Shown: in pieces, positions 28,345 through 36,795 of the stretch
How positions within the stretch are numbered: position 1 is the stretch's first letter
How the letters are laid out: every line of letters begins with the position of its first letter
Assembly (NCBI GenBank): GCA_017798125.1
Contig: CP059070.1
Location: 2,542,001 to 2,606,000 of the forward strand
DNA from: Cryomorphaceae bacterium
GTDB lineage: Bacteria; Bacteroidota; Bacteroidia; Flavobacteriales; ECT2AJA-044
Direction of reading: 5' to 3'
Length of the DNA: 64,000 nt
The notes under the pieces: generated by a model
Told to the model about the DNA's origin: nothing
What the model saw: only the letters and a program-made list of their open reading frames with translations
The model's database searches: none
Translations under genes and position numbers: made by a program

Positions 28345-29020
28345 TGGATGTGTTTATTTCTGTTGGTTTCTGTTTTTCACTCCAGACCCCGTGCGCGTAA
28401 CACAGCGGCCCTAAAATTCCGTAAATCCACCCCGGTGTGGCGATTCGAGCCCCTACTCCACTGACGGCAAAGAGGATGCTGATGAAACCCACTCCGACGA
28501 ATATGAAGTAGTGGCGCCCCAGGGTAAAGCCTTCATGAGCAAGCAAGGCTTCGCCTTGTGCTTTGGCCCTACGGGCCGATGCGAAGTACATCATCGAGAC
28601 ACACAAAAAGAGTGCGGAGAATCCGATTCCGTACCAGACAAAGACTTCCATGAGCTGATCCATGGTCATTCGCGCGGAGTGCGCGCGGTCGACCCCTAAA
28701 AAGCCGTTGATAAAGCTGTTGGCCAGAAACTTCATGGGGTATACATAGTAGAGCACCACAAAGAGCAGGATGAAGTTCCACACCTTGACGGCCGGAATGA
28801 CTTCGGGAAAACGATCAAAGTATGCGCGGTGCACGTCCCAGATGAGCAGGAGCGCCATGAAACTGACCCCAAAGGCCATGAATCCGCGGAGATTTCCAAT
28901 AAGGGCGTCGAAGCTCTCGGGCACCTCGAGCGAGACCACGAGTAAGGTGGCCGAGAAGGCGAAGACGGCGTCGCTGAAGGCTTCGAGCCGTGAGGCTCCT
29001 GTCTTAATCAGTGGTTTCAT
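28331..29020 (-). CDS. TMEM175/DUF1211-family potassium channel
   Basis: 229 residues from ATG at 29020 (an ATG 9 nt upstream is possible). The motif RLEAFSDAVFA at residues 11-21 is the RxxxFSD signature of bacterial TMEM175 channels, followed by about six helices. These form lysosomal-type K+ channels without the TVGYG filter. It overlaps the preceding gene by 17 nt. A dispersed hairpin repeat (28565-28581) is embedded in its coding sequence, read SARRAK. Confidence 0.88.
   Translation of the reverse strand: MKPLIKTGASRLEAFSDAVFAFSATLLVVSLEVPESFDALIGNLRGFMAFGVSFMALLLIWDVHRAYFDRFPEVIPAVKVWNFILLFVVLYYVYPMKFLANSFINGFLGVDRAHSARMTMDQLMEVFVWYGIGFSALFLCVSMMYFASARRAKAQGEALLAHEGFTLGRHYFIFVGVGFISILFAVSGVGARIATPGWIYGILGPLCYAHGVWSEKQKPTEINTSNGTE
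28565..28581 (+). repeat. dispersed hairpin repeat (GGCCC stem)
   Basis: GGCCC, TAC, GGGCC, GATG. Antisense within the TMEM175 gene. Confidence 0.75.
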
Positions 29021-29519
29021 CGCGAACAACGGTCATGTCAAACATAGGGTACTCTTGCGGCATGCCTTTCGGACGGAAGTAGCCTTTCTCCACCCAATCG
29101 CCGGACGTGGCATTGATTCGGTAGATTACACTGCCGCCCGGAACGTCAAAACCCCATTCGGCCTGGCGGTCACCCGTCACTTTAAAATCGGCAATAACAC
29201 CCCCTTGGTCAGCCGTAAAGCTGTGCATATGGTAGGCTTGCTCTCGAATGTCGTAATAGATCATACCGACTGCTTCAAAAACTGTTTCGCCGCTTTCGGG
29301 ATCGGTCCCCTCGCCCTGAATGACGAGCACCGTTTCCCCGGCACCCCAGATGATGTGCTCCTTTTGATTGAAGTTCACTTTAGAGCCAGGACCTTGGCTG
29401 GCCCAGCCTGAGCCGTTCCAGTCCCCCACCATCCAAGCGAGGTTCTCTTTGACAGGGTTCTGCGCGGAAGCGCTTATCGCGCCGCAGGCGCACATGAGGA
29501 TCAACAATATTTTTTTCAT
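29004..29519 (-). CDS. exported DUF1579-like protein
   Basis: 171 residues from ATG at 29519, which gives MKKILLILMCACGAISASAQ as signal peptide. An in-frame start 27 nt upstream is less likely. The mature protein starts NLAWMVGDWNGSGW, the opening of a lipocalin-like DUF1579 barrel. First gene of the operon leading to TMEM175, a membrane protein and the winged-helix regulator. Confidence 0.8.
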   Translation of the reverse strand: MKKILLILMCACGAISASAQNPVKENLAWMVGDWNGSGWASQGPGSKVNFNQKEHIIWGAGETVLVIQGEGTDPESGETVFEAVGMIYYDIREQAYHMHSFTADQGGVIADFKVTGDRQAEWGFDVPGGSVIYRINATSGDWVEKGYFRPKGMPQEYPMFDMTVVRDETTD

Positions 29520-29539
29520 GATGGGAAGTATTGATGAAG

Positions 29540-29567
29540 CAAACATAAACTAGTTTACTTTATAAAC
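29540..29567 (-). promoter_or_regulatory. promoter plus overlapping operator of TMEM175 operon
   Basis: TATGTTTG (minus strand, 29547-29540) is the -7 box. TAAACTAGTTTA at 29546-29557 is a perfect 12-bp palindrome touching it. GTTTA (29553-29557) also pairs with TAAAC (29563-29567), giving three half-sites. This is typical placement for a repressor site. Confidence 0.6.
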
Positions 29568-29618
29568 CTAATGTTCTTCGAAGAAAATTGTGCAGATTTG
29601 GAGCCACACTACGCAACT

Positions 29619-30350
29619 ATGAAGAGAATTTGTCTTTGGTCGGGGCCGCGTAATGTCAGCACAGCTCTGATGTACAGCTTTGCGCAACGGCCCGATACCC
29701 AGGTCATTGACGAGCCCTTGTACGGGCCCTATCTGGTCCGCACGGGCGTCGACCATCCCGGGCGTGAAGAGCTTCTGGAAGAACTGGACCTCGAAGTAGA
29801 CTCCTGCCTGAATCGATTTGTCTCTACCCGATACGACCGGCCCGTGCTCTTTGTCAAGAACATGGCGCATCATCTGGAGGGCATCGAAGATCACGGTTTT
29901 CTGCGCGAGCTGCAGAACATCTTTTTGATCCGCGATCCAGAACAGATGCTACCCACGCTTATCAAGCAGATCCCCCACCCTACGCTATTGGACACGGCCT
30001 ATGAACGGCAGCATCAACTGTACTCGGAATTGGTAAGGGAGGGACATGATCCCTTGGTCATAGATTCGCGAGAGCTGCTGGTCAATCCAGAAGCCATACT
30101 TGAACAGGTCTGTGAACGTCTCGGCATTCCCTATACTGCGCGCATGCTTCAATGGCCTGCTGGACCTCGGCCCGAAGATGGGGCTTGGGCACCTCATTGG
30201 TACCACAATCTGCACACGAGCACCGGTTTTCAACCCTATAAGCACAAGACGGAACCCTTTCCCGAATTCTTGCATGCCCTATTGCACGAATGTCAACCTC
30301 ATTACGACGCACTCTACAAACACGCACTAAAAGCTCCGAATCATGACTGA
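29619..30350 (+). CDS. sulfotransferase-like P-loop protein
   Basis: 243 residues from ATG at 29619. The N-terminus LWSGPRNVSTALMYSFAQR is a PAPS-type phosphosulfate-binding loop, and FLIRDPEQMLPTLIK resembles the 3'-phosphate site of sulfotransferases. It overlaps the following class IV aminotransferase gene by 8 nt. As I recall, plants carry a fused protein combining these two domains, so a shared pathway is likely. The chemistry is unknown, and sulfation should not be assumed. Confidence 0.8.
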   Translation: MKRICLWSGPRNVSTALMYSFAQRPDTQVIDEPLYGPYLVRTGVDHPGREELLEELDLEVDSCLNRFVSTRYDRPVLFVKNMAHHLEGIEDHGFLRELQNIFLIRDPEQMLPTLIKQIPHPTLLDTAYERQHQLYSELVREGHDPLVIDSRELLVNPEAILEQVCERLGIPYTARMLQWPAGPRPEDGAWAPHWYHNLHTSTGFQPYKHKTEPFPEFLHALLHECQPHYDALYKHALKAPNHD

Positions 30351-31254
30351 TCACATTGCACTCCCCGATGAACGTAACCGAGAACTCCTCATTTGGATTG
30401 ACGGTATGCTTTACCCTCGTGACGAAGCCAAAATCTCTGTCTTTGACAGCGTGGTACAAGGAGGTGATGCCGTTTGGGAAGGTCTGCGCGTGTACAATGG
30501 CCGCATCTTCAAGCTGGAAGAGCATTTGGACCGCATGATGAACAGTGCACACACTTTGGCTTTTGAAGGCATTCCGAGTAAAGATGAGATTCGGAAAGCG
30601 GTACGTGAGACCCTGAAGGCCAATGGTATGACGGATGAAACGCATATTCGCCTGACCCTTACGCGCGGCCGCAAGGTGACCAGCGGGATGAGTCCCCATT
30701 GGAATAAGTACGGTTGCTCACTCATCGTCCTGGCGGAATGGAAGAAAAAGATCTTTGACGGCAAGATGCTGCGACTCATCACTTCGAGCATTCGCCGAAA
30801 CCCACCGATGTGCGTGGATTCAAAGATTCACCACAACAACCTCATCAACAACATACTCGCCAAAATCGAGGCGAATGTGGCTGGTGTAGACGACGCCGTT
30901 ATGCTGGACCTCTACGGCTTTGCTTCAGAGACCAACGCCATGAATCTCTTTGTGGTCAAGAACGGTGAACTGCTCACTCCCTTTGCCGACGCCTGCTTGC
31001 CCGGCATTACCCGCGCAACGCTCTTGCGCATTGCTGCCGAAAGAGGGTTTCCGCACCGAGAGAAAAATTTGAGCATTACGGAATTGTATACGGCCGATGA
31101 GTGCTTTACCACCGGCTCCATGGGAGAGCTAAGCCCCGTTGGAGAAATTGATGGTCGCATCATTGGCAATGGTGAACGAGGGCCCGTTACGGTTCAGTTT
31201 CAAGAGTGGTACACCGAACTCACCGCCCGTGAAGGGGTATCTATAGAAGCTTAA
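30343..31254 (+). CDS. class IV aminotransferase (BCAT-like)
   Basis: 303 residues, PLP fold type IV. IWIDGMLYPRDEAKISVFDSVVQGGDAVWEGLRVYNG opens the fold. The Schiff-base Lys lies in MCVDSKIHHNN, and GFASETNAMNLF carries the cofactor-contacting Glu. Close to branched-chain or D-amino-acid aminotransferases, but the pairing with the sulfotransferase-like gene suggests a special substrate. Its stop overlaps the convergent ABC exporter gene by 4 nt. Confidence 0.9.
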   Translation: MTDHIALPDERNRELLIWIDGMLYPRDEAKISVFDSVVQGGDAVWEGLRVYNGRIFKLEEHLDRMMNSAHTLAFEGIPSKDEIRKAVRETLKANGMTDETHIRLTLTRGRKVTSGMSPHWNKYGCSLIVLAEWKKKIFDGKMLRLITSSIRRNPPMCVDSKIHHNNLINNILAKIEANVAGVDDAVMLDLYGFASETNAMNLFVVKNGELLTPFADACLPGITRATLLRIAAERGFPHREKNLSITELYTADECFTTGSMGELSPVGEIDGRIIGNGERGPVTVQFQEWYTELTAREGVSIEA

Positions 31255-33035
31255 TCTACTGTCGGGGCCTCATTCTCGAACTGAAGCTCATAGAGCTCCT
31301 TGTACTTGCCGTCGAGCTTGAGGAGTTCTTGGTGGTTTCCGCGTTCCACAATCTGACCTTTTTCTAGAACCAAGATTTGATCGGCCTTCTGAATGGTCGC
31401 CAAACGGTGGGCAATGACAATGCTTGTTCGGTTCTCCGTTAGCTTGTCGATGGCGTTCTGGATGAGCTGTTCGGTATGCGTATCTACAGAGCTTGTCGCT
31501 TCATCCAGGATTAGGATGCTGGGCTCGCTGACATAGGCCCGGAGGAAGGAGATCAATTGGCGTTGGCCCGCAGAGAGCATTCCCCCACGCTCCCGGACAT
31601 TATAATCGTATCGGCCGGGAAGGCTGTCGATGAATTCATCCACGCCGATGATTCGTGCTGCTTCTTCTATCTTTTCAAGAGGAATGTCCTCGTTGAGCGT
31701 AATGTTGTTGTAGATGGAATCGCTGAAGAGAAAGACGTCCTGAAGAACTACGGCGATGTGCGAACGCAGATTTTCCAGCTCCACCTCGTGAATATTGGTT
31801 CCATCCACCGTGATGCTACCGCCTTGGATTTCATAGAAACGACTGAGCAGGTTGATGATGGAGGTCTTTCCGGCACCGGTAGCACCGACTAAGGCCAAAG
31901 TCTGCCCTTCCTTGACTTCAAAGGAAATGCCCTTGAGCACGGGCTCGTCTTCGTTGTAGCCAAAAACCACATTCTGGAAGTCGATGTTGCCGCGAACATC
32001 ATCGAGCCGCAGGCTCCCCTCATTAGGAATCTGAAAATCGGTGTCCAATACTTTAAAGACGCGGTCGCTTGAAACCATCCCCATTTGCAGGGTGTTGAAG
32101 CGGTCGGCGAGTTGGCGGATGGGTCGGAACATCATGCTTACGAAGAGGATGAAGGCAATCAAGTCCCCGAGGGTCACGCCGTCCTCTAGGGCCGCGTGCA
32201 GTCCACCCCACCAGACGATCAATCCGATGGAAATGGCGGAGCTGATTTCGACCACGGGCAAGAAAATACTGAAGTGCCAGATGGAGCGGATGTTGGCCTT
32301 CATGTGCTCGCGGTTGATGTCTTGGAATTTCTCGAATTCCTGGTCCTCTCGTCCGAAGATCTGGACGATTTTCATGCCGGTTAGATGCTCTTGGACAAAG
32401 GCATTCAATTTGGCGACTTGTGTTCGGACATCGCTAAAGGCCTTTTTGATGGCCTTCTGGAAAAGTCGGGCCGCAAAGATCAACAGAGGCATTACCGCCA
32501 ATGCCAACAGGGCCAGACGCCAATTGTAGACGAACATAGTGATCAAGACCACGGTCAACTTGAAGAGGTCTCCGAAAATGACAATGATCCCCTGAGAAAA
32601 GATATTCGCAATGGTCTCGATATCGCTAACCGCTCGGGTCACTAGGGTTCCGATCGGGGTCTGATCAAAGTACTTCATCTTGAATTGCAGGATGTGGCGG
32701 TAGAGCTGCATCCTCATGTCCTTAATGATGTTTTGACCGAGCCAATTGGTGATGAAGATGGAACTGAACTGCACCAGACTTTCCACAATCAGAATGCCGA
32801 TCATGATCAGGATCATGTACAGCAGCCATTGCGGATCGGGTTCGCCTTCCGTGGGAGCCACATAGTGGTCAATGGTATATTGAATCAGAATAGGCCGCGA
32901 AGTCGAAAGGACCGAGATGAATAGGGTCAGGAACAAACCGAGGTAAAAGCGACCACGGTAGGGAGCTGCGTAGCTTAAAATACGTCTCAAAAGCCCGAGG
33001 TCAAAGGCTTTTCCGGTTACTTGAGAATCACTCAT
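31251..33035 (-). CDS. ABC exporter, MsbA/MDR type
   Basis: 594 residues from ATG at 33035 (ATGAGTGA overlap with the truA stop). An N-terminal six-helix exporter domain (about 20-320) is followed by the ATPase: Walker A GATGAGKTS, signature LSAGQRQ, Walker B ILILDEATSS, H-loop IAHRLAT. It works as a homo- or heterodimer exporting lipids or drugs. Substrate not assignable. Confidence 0.93.
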   Translation of the reverse strand: MSDSQVTGKAFDLGLLRRILSYAAPYRGRFYLGLFLTLFISVLSTSRPILIQYTIDHYVAPTEGEPDPQWLLYMILIMIGILIVESLVQFSSIFITNWLGQNIIKDMRMQLYRHILQFKMKYFDQTPIGTLVTRAVSDIETIANIFSQGIIVIFGDLFKLTVVLITMFVYNWRLALLALAVMPLLIFAARLFQKAIKKAFSDVRTQVAKLNAFVQEHLTGMKIVQIFGREDQEFEKFQDINREHMKANIRSIWHFSIFLPVVEISSAISIGLIVWWGGLHAALEDGVTLGDLIAFILFVSMMFRPIRQLADRFNTLQMGMVSSDRVFKVLDTDFQIPNEGSLRLDDVRGNIDFQNVVFGYNEDEPVLKGISFEVKEGQTLALVGATGAGKTSIINLLSRFYEIQGGSITVDGTNIHEVELENLRSHIAVVLQDVFLFSDSIYNNITLNEDIPLEKIEEAARIIGVDEFIDSLPGRYDYNVRERGGMLSAGQRQLISFLRAYVSEPSILILDEATSSVDTHTEQLIQNAIDKLTENRTSIVIAHRLATIQKADQILVLEKGQIVERGNHQELLKLDGKYKELYELQFENEAPTVD

Positions 33036-33795
33036 GTGGGGCGGCAAATTCGGGCGGGTACGCCACGTCAATTAAGTATAAACCCGATGCAGGGGCAGAT
33101 GTTCCGGCCGCGGTTCGATCCTTCTTTTCGATGGTTTCCCGAAGCTGGTCCAAGGTACGTTTTCCCTGGCCGACTTCCACAAGCGTCCCGACCACCGCAC
33201 GGACCATATTGCGCAAGAAGCGATCAGCCCTAATGGTGAAGACCAAGAGGTTTTCGCGCTGTTCAAAATACGCTTCATCGATGCGGCAATTGAAGGTATG
33301 GACATCACTATTGGTCCGCGAAAAGCTTTCGAAATCCGTGTACTCCTTGAGGATGTCGGCTCCGGCTTGCATTGCGTCAATGTCCAGAGGACCGTGCCAG
33401 TACCATGCCCGATCAGTTAGAAAAGGATCTTTTCGCGAGGTCATCCAATACTCATATGCCCTTGAGGTGGCGTCAAAGCGCGCATGAGCACCTCGGCCCT
33501 CTCGGCCAATCTCCGGCCCTAAGGGCCAGATCTTCTGGATGGCGATGCTGTCAGGTAAAAATCGGTTCCAACGGTAGACTAAGTTTTCCGGTAGTTCCTC
33601 CGCATCGAAATGAGCCATCATCATTCGAGCGTGCACTCCCGTATCCGTTCTCCCCGCCCCTACGATTTCCACTTGTGTGCCGAGCAACTGCGTCAGACTC
33701 TCGGTCAATTGACCCTGAACAGTCTTGGCATTAGGTTGAACCTGCCATCCGTGAAAGGCGCTGCCGTGGTAGCTGAGTTGAACGAAGTAACGCAA
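33028..33795 (-). CDS. truA: tRNA pseudouridine(38-40) synthase
   Basis: 255 residues. Catalytic Asp in GRTDTGVHA. The start is TTG at 33795, giving MRYFVQLSYHGSAFHGWQ, which matches the family N-terminus; no ATG is nearby. A -7 box TACCTTTG lies at 33828-33821. The coding sequence contains a degenerate copy of the dispersed hairpin at 33515-33527, read IWPLGPEIG. Confidence 0.95.
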   Translation of the reverse strand: MRYFVQLSYHGSAFHGWQVQPNAKTVQGQLTESLTQLLGTQVEIVGAGRTDTGVHARMMMAHFDAEELPENLVYRWNRFLPDSIAIQKIWPLGPEIGREGRGAHARFDATSRAYEYWMTSRKDPFLTDRAWYWHGPLDIDAMQAGADILKEYTDFESFSRTNSDVHTFNCRIDEAYFEQRENLLVFTIRADRFLRNMVRAVVGTLVEVGQGKRTLDQLRETIEKKDRTAAGTSAPASGLYLIDVAYPPEFAAPHE

Positions 33796-33812
33796 AGGAG
33801 GGTTGTTTTGAG

Positions 33813-33828
33813 TACGTTTGCAAAGGTA
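33813..33828. promoter_or_regulatory. abutting divergent -7 boxes (truA / phosphoesterase)
   Basis: TACGTTTG (33813-33820, plus) directly abuts TACCTTTG on the minus strand (33828-33821), making a near-palindrome. Each predicted start site falls in the other promoter's -7 box. No clear -33 TTG on either side. Confidence 0.5.
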
Positions 33829-33838
33829 TCAATCCCCT

Positions 33839-34348
33839 ATGAAAAGAATCGGACTCCTATCGGACACCCATGGACATGTTGATGATCGCATGCTTGAACT
33901 GCTGGGTGAGTGCGATGAAATCTGGCACGCCGGTGATATCGGTCCCATTCGCGTTACCGATGAGTTGGAAAAGGTCGCTCCAGTGCGCGCCGTGTTTGGC
34001 AATATCGATGATCAAATCGTTCGGCGCACCTGGCCCCTGCACGATCGCTTTCACTGCGAAGATGTAGAGGTGTGGATGACGCATATCGGAGGATATCCCA
34101 AACGGTACAGCAGAGAGGTACGAGATGAAATCCGGGCCAATCCGCCCAAGCTATTCATAACTGGTCACAGCCACATTCTAAAAGTGATGTACGATAAAGA
34201 CTTGGAGCTTCTTCACATGAATCCCGGCGCAGCGGGAATACACGGTTTCCACAAAATAAGAACCATGCTCCGCTTTACCATTGACGGTGCGGACATTAAA
34301 GACTTGGAGGTGATTGAGCTTGGGAAACGCGGCTCTGGGAAGGCTTAA
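33839..34348 (+). CDS. YfcE-type metallophosphoesterase
   Basis: 169 residues from ATG at 33839. Metal-binding motifs: SDTHGH, WHAGDIG, VFGNIDD, ITGHSH and a late NPGA. Small phosphodiesterases of this family hydrolyse phosphodiester model substrates; the natural substrate is unknown. Converges with the DUF4293 gene with a 4-nt overlap. Confidence 0.92.
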   Translation: MKRIGLLSDTHGHVDDRMLELLGECDEIWHAGDIGPIRVTDELEKVAPVRAVFGNIDDQIVRRTWPLHDRFHCEDVEVWMTHIGGYPKRYSREVRDEIRANPPKLFITGHSHILKVMYDKDLELLHMNPGAAGIHGFHKIRTMLRFTIDGADIKDLEVIELGKRGSGKA

Positions 34349-34758
34349 CGCAATCGGTCTAGAGAGCGAACCAGTTCCTCATCGGCCATGATCCCTCGAT
34401 TTGCCAAAAAGAGCAATATCACGTTCAGGATGGGAATGGTTGCTCCCCAGTACATATGAGCATTACCGTCCTGGATCTGAGGAATGTGGAAATAGGCGAA
34501 GTAAGCCGCTCCACCAAAGAGCAACAGGTTATAAAAGGTATTGATTCGGTTGATGTTGACTTGTGCCTTACGGTTTTGGTACATGGCAATTCCCACCATA
34601 TACAAAACCACGACAACTATTAATAAGGTCGTAATGATTGGGTTCTGTGCCAATTTAACAGGCTCTCCATCAACTTCGAAAAAGGTTCCAAGGAAACCCA
34701 CAGAGATGGTCCAGAGAATTCCGGCAATCAAGTATATCGTTTGTACGCGTTGTAACAT
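34345..34758 (-). CDS. DUF4293 four-helix membrane protein
   Basis: 137 residues from ATG at 34758, beginning MLQRVQTIYLIAGILWTI, the DUF4293 signature, with four membrane helices. It is usually found near rho in Bacteroidota, as here. A TATTTTTG -7 box lies at 34785-34778. Function unknown. Confidence 0.88.
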   Translation of the reverse strand: MLQRVQTIYLIAGILWTISVGFLGTFFEVDGEPVKLAQNPIITTLLIVVVVLYMVGIAMYQNRKAQVNINRINTFYNLLLFGGAAYFAYFHIPQIQDGNAHMYWGATIPILNVILLFLANRGIMADEELVRSLDRLR

Positions 34759-34969
34759 TCTAGGTTGTTTGGAGTCGCAAAAATAGGACATTTTAAGGGG
34801 CTAGTCGCCGATTCTTTTATTGAGAACTTCGCTCATATCGAGGAAATCTTTGTATACTTGCAACATCTACGAAGCATTCTGCTTCACACTACTTCCTGTT
34901 TTACACTAGATCAGTACGATTGAAACGAGCGAATCCACCCGGATTCCCATATTACTTAACAAACATTCC

Positions 34970-36688
34970 ATGTACGACATTCTGGAATTAAAGGAGATGA
35001 AACTCCCTGAATTGCAAGACATTGCAAAAGAACTTAACGTCAAAGGCCTTTCCAAGCTCAAAAAAATGGATCTCATCTATGAGATACTGGATGTTCAAGC
35101 GGAAAGCCCAGCTAAAGTGAAGGCTGCTGCGAGCGATGCCAAAGCGGAAGCGCCAAAAGCTGAAGAAAAAGGCAGTGACGACAAGCCGAAAAACGAACGC
35201 CAAAACAACCGAGGTCGCCGCCACAACAACGGCCAAGACCAAAAAGGCGAAGGCGAAGGCAACGACAAACAAGACAACAACCGCCGCGGACGCAATCAAA
35301 AGCAGAACGACGGAGACAAACGCGAGAAAGGCGAAGGCCGCGACAATAAGCGACAAAAGCGCGACAACAACCGCGATGAAAAGCGCGACAACAATCGCGA
35401 TGAAAAGCGTGACAACAATCGCGATGAAAAGCGCGACAACAATCGCCAAAACAACAACCGCAACCGCAACAACGGGAACGGAAACGGAAACGGAAACGGA
35501 AACGATCGCGGAAACAACAATCCGAACCAACGTCAACAGCAGCAAAAGAAGAAAGAAGAAGAAATCGAATTCGACGGTATCATTAGCGCCGAAGGCGTAT
35601 TGGAAATGATGCCTGATGGCTATGGTTTCTTGCGCTCTTCCGATTACAACTACTTGAGCTCACCGGACGATATCTACTTGTCGCAAAGCCAAATTAAACT
35701 CTTCGGCCTCAAGACTGGAGACACCGTAGTCGGACAAGTTCGCCCGCCGAAAGAAGGAGAGAAATTCTTCCCCTTGGTGAAGATCGAGAAGATCAACGGA
35801 CGCGATCCAAGCTATGTGCGTGATCGTGTGGCCTTTGAGCATTTGACTCCCCTCTTCCCAGATGAAAAGTTCAACTTGACCGGAGGTCACAAACCATCTG
35901 TCAGCAACCGAATTATTGATCTGTTCAGCCCAATCGGAAAGGGACAGCGTGGCTTGATCGTGGCTCAACCGAAAACAGGTAAGACCATGTTGATGAAGGA
36001 AATCGCCAATGCGATTGCCGACAATCATCCAGAAGTTTACCAATTGGTTTTGCTGATCGACGAGCGCCCTGAAGAAGTCACCGATATGGCCCGCAGCGTA
36101 AAAGGAGAAGTTATTGCTTCGACCTTCGATGAGCCTGCAGACCGCCATGTACGTGTAGCCAACATCGTTCTACAAAAAGCAAAAGCACTTGTGGAGTGTG
36201 GACACGACGTAGTCATCCTCTTGGATTCCATTACGCGATTGGCCCGCGCTTATAACACCGTTCAGCCGGCCTCAGGAAAGGTTCTTTCCGGTGGTGTGGA
36301 CGCGAACGCCCTGCACAAGCCAAAACGCTTCTTTGGAGCGGCCCGGAATATTGAAGGTGGCGGTTCCTTGACCATCATTGCGACAGCGTTGATTGACACC
36401 GGCTCCAAAATGGACGAGGTCATCTTCGAAGAGTTCAAGGGTACCGGTAACATGGAAATGCAACTCGACCGCAAGATTGCGAACAAGCGCGTCTTCCCAG
36501 CCATCGACTTGGTGGCCTCGAGCACGCGTCGCGAAGACTTGCTTTTGGACGATGCCGTACTCCAGCGTTTGTGGATCCTCCGCAAGCACTTGAGCGACAT
36601 GAACCCAGTCGAAGCCATGGAATTCCTACGCGATCGCTTGGTTCGCACCGAGTCGAACGAAGAGTTCTTGATCTCGATGAACGGCTAA
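34970..36688 (+). CDS. rho: transcription termination factor Rho
   Basis: 572 residues. A SAP-like N-terminus ([40 protein letters not shown]) is followed by a ~150-residue disordered, Arg/Asn/Asp/Lys-rich insertion (about 45-195) with tandem RDNNRDEK repeats. Next come the RNA-binding cold-shock-like domain ([15 protein letters not shown]) and the RecA-like ATPase (Walker [46 protein letters not shown]). The insertion is typical for Bacteroidota Rho and may bind RNA or condense. The leader is about 170 nt, with no other gene in it. Confidence 0.97.
   Translation: MYDILELKEMKLPELQDIAKELNVKGLSKLKKMDLIYEILDVQAESPAKVKAAASDAKAEAPKAEEKGSDDKPKNERQNNRGRRHNNGQDQKGEGEGNDKQDNNRRGRNQKQNDGDKREKGEGRDNKRQKRDNNRDEKRDNNRDEKRDNNRDEKRDNNRQNNNRNRNNGNGNGNGNGNDRGNNNPNQRQQQQKKKEEEIEFDGIISAEGVLEMMPDGYGFLRSSDYNYLSSPDDIYLSQSQIKLFGLKTGDTVVGQVRPPKEGEKFFPLVKIEKINGRDPSYVRDRVAFEHLTPLFPDEKFNLTGGHKPSVSNRIIDLFSPIGKGQRGLIVAQPKTGKTMLMKEIANAIADNHPEVYQLVLLIDERPEEVTDMARSVKGEVIASTFDEPADRHVRVANIVLQKAKALVECGHDVVILLDSITRLARAYNTVQPASGKVLSGGVDANALHKPKRFFGAARNIEGGGSLTIIATALIDTGSKMDEVIFEEFKGTGNMEMQLDRKIANKRVFPAIDLVASSTRREDLLLDDAVLQRLWILRKHLSDMNPVEAMEFLRDRLVRTESNEEFLISMNG
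35360..35431 (+). repeat. 24-bp tandem repeat inside rho
   Basis: Three near-identical 24-bp units encode RDNNRDEK, followed by a partial fourth and then several GGAAAC hexamers (GNGNGN). Copy number could vary between strains without breaking the frame. Confidence 0.85.
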
Positions 36689-36703
36689 GCCGAATCAGAA
36701 AAA

Positions 36704-36720
36704 CATCGCGCCGTAGGCGC
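36704..36720 (-). repeat. dispersed hairpin repeat, left of rho terminator
   Basis: CATC, GCGCC, GTA, GGCGC on the plus strand, i.e. reverse orientation. Between the rho stop and its terminator. Confidence 0.8.
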
Positions 36721-36731
36721 ATAGAAAAGAA

Positions 36732-36762
36732 AATCCCGCCTCATGTGAAGCGGGATTTTTTT
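36732..36762 (+). terminator. rho terminator (bidirectional)
   Basis: ATCCCGC/GCGGGAT stem followed by seven T. The reverse strand also has a T-rich end, so it can serve rimO from the other side. Hairpin repeats in opposite orientation flank it at 36704-36720 and 36765-36781. Confidence 0.88.
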
Positions 36763-36764
36763 GT

Positions 36765-36781
36765 GGCCCTACGGGCCGATG
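36765..36781 (+). repeat. dispersed hairpin repeat, right of rho terminator
   Basis: GGCCC, TAC, GGGCC, GATG, opposite in orientation to the copy at 36704. Confidence 0.8.
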
Positions 36782-36795
36782 TATGTCTTCAAGGG

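Noticed and set aside
33515-33530. GGCCC-TAA-GGGCC in truA as a full member of the repeat family
   Set aside because: The stem matches, but the loop and tail (AGAT) do not. At most a decayed copy, so not counted.
35095-35545. A 185-codon minus-strand hydrophobic ORF opposite the rho insertion
   Set aside because: It is the complement of the Arg/Asn/Asp repeat region, giving a Val/Ala/Leu-rich artefact without a promoter or family match.
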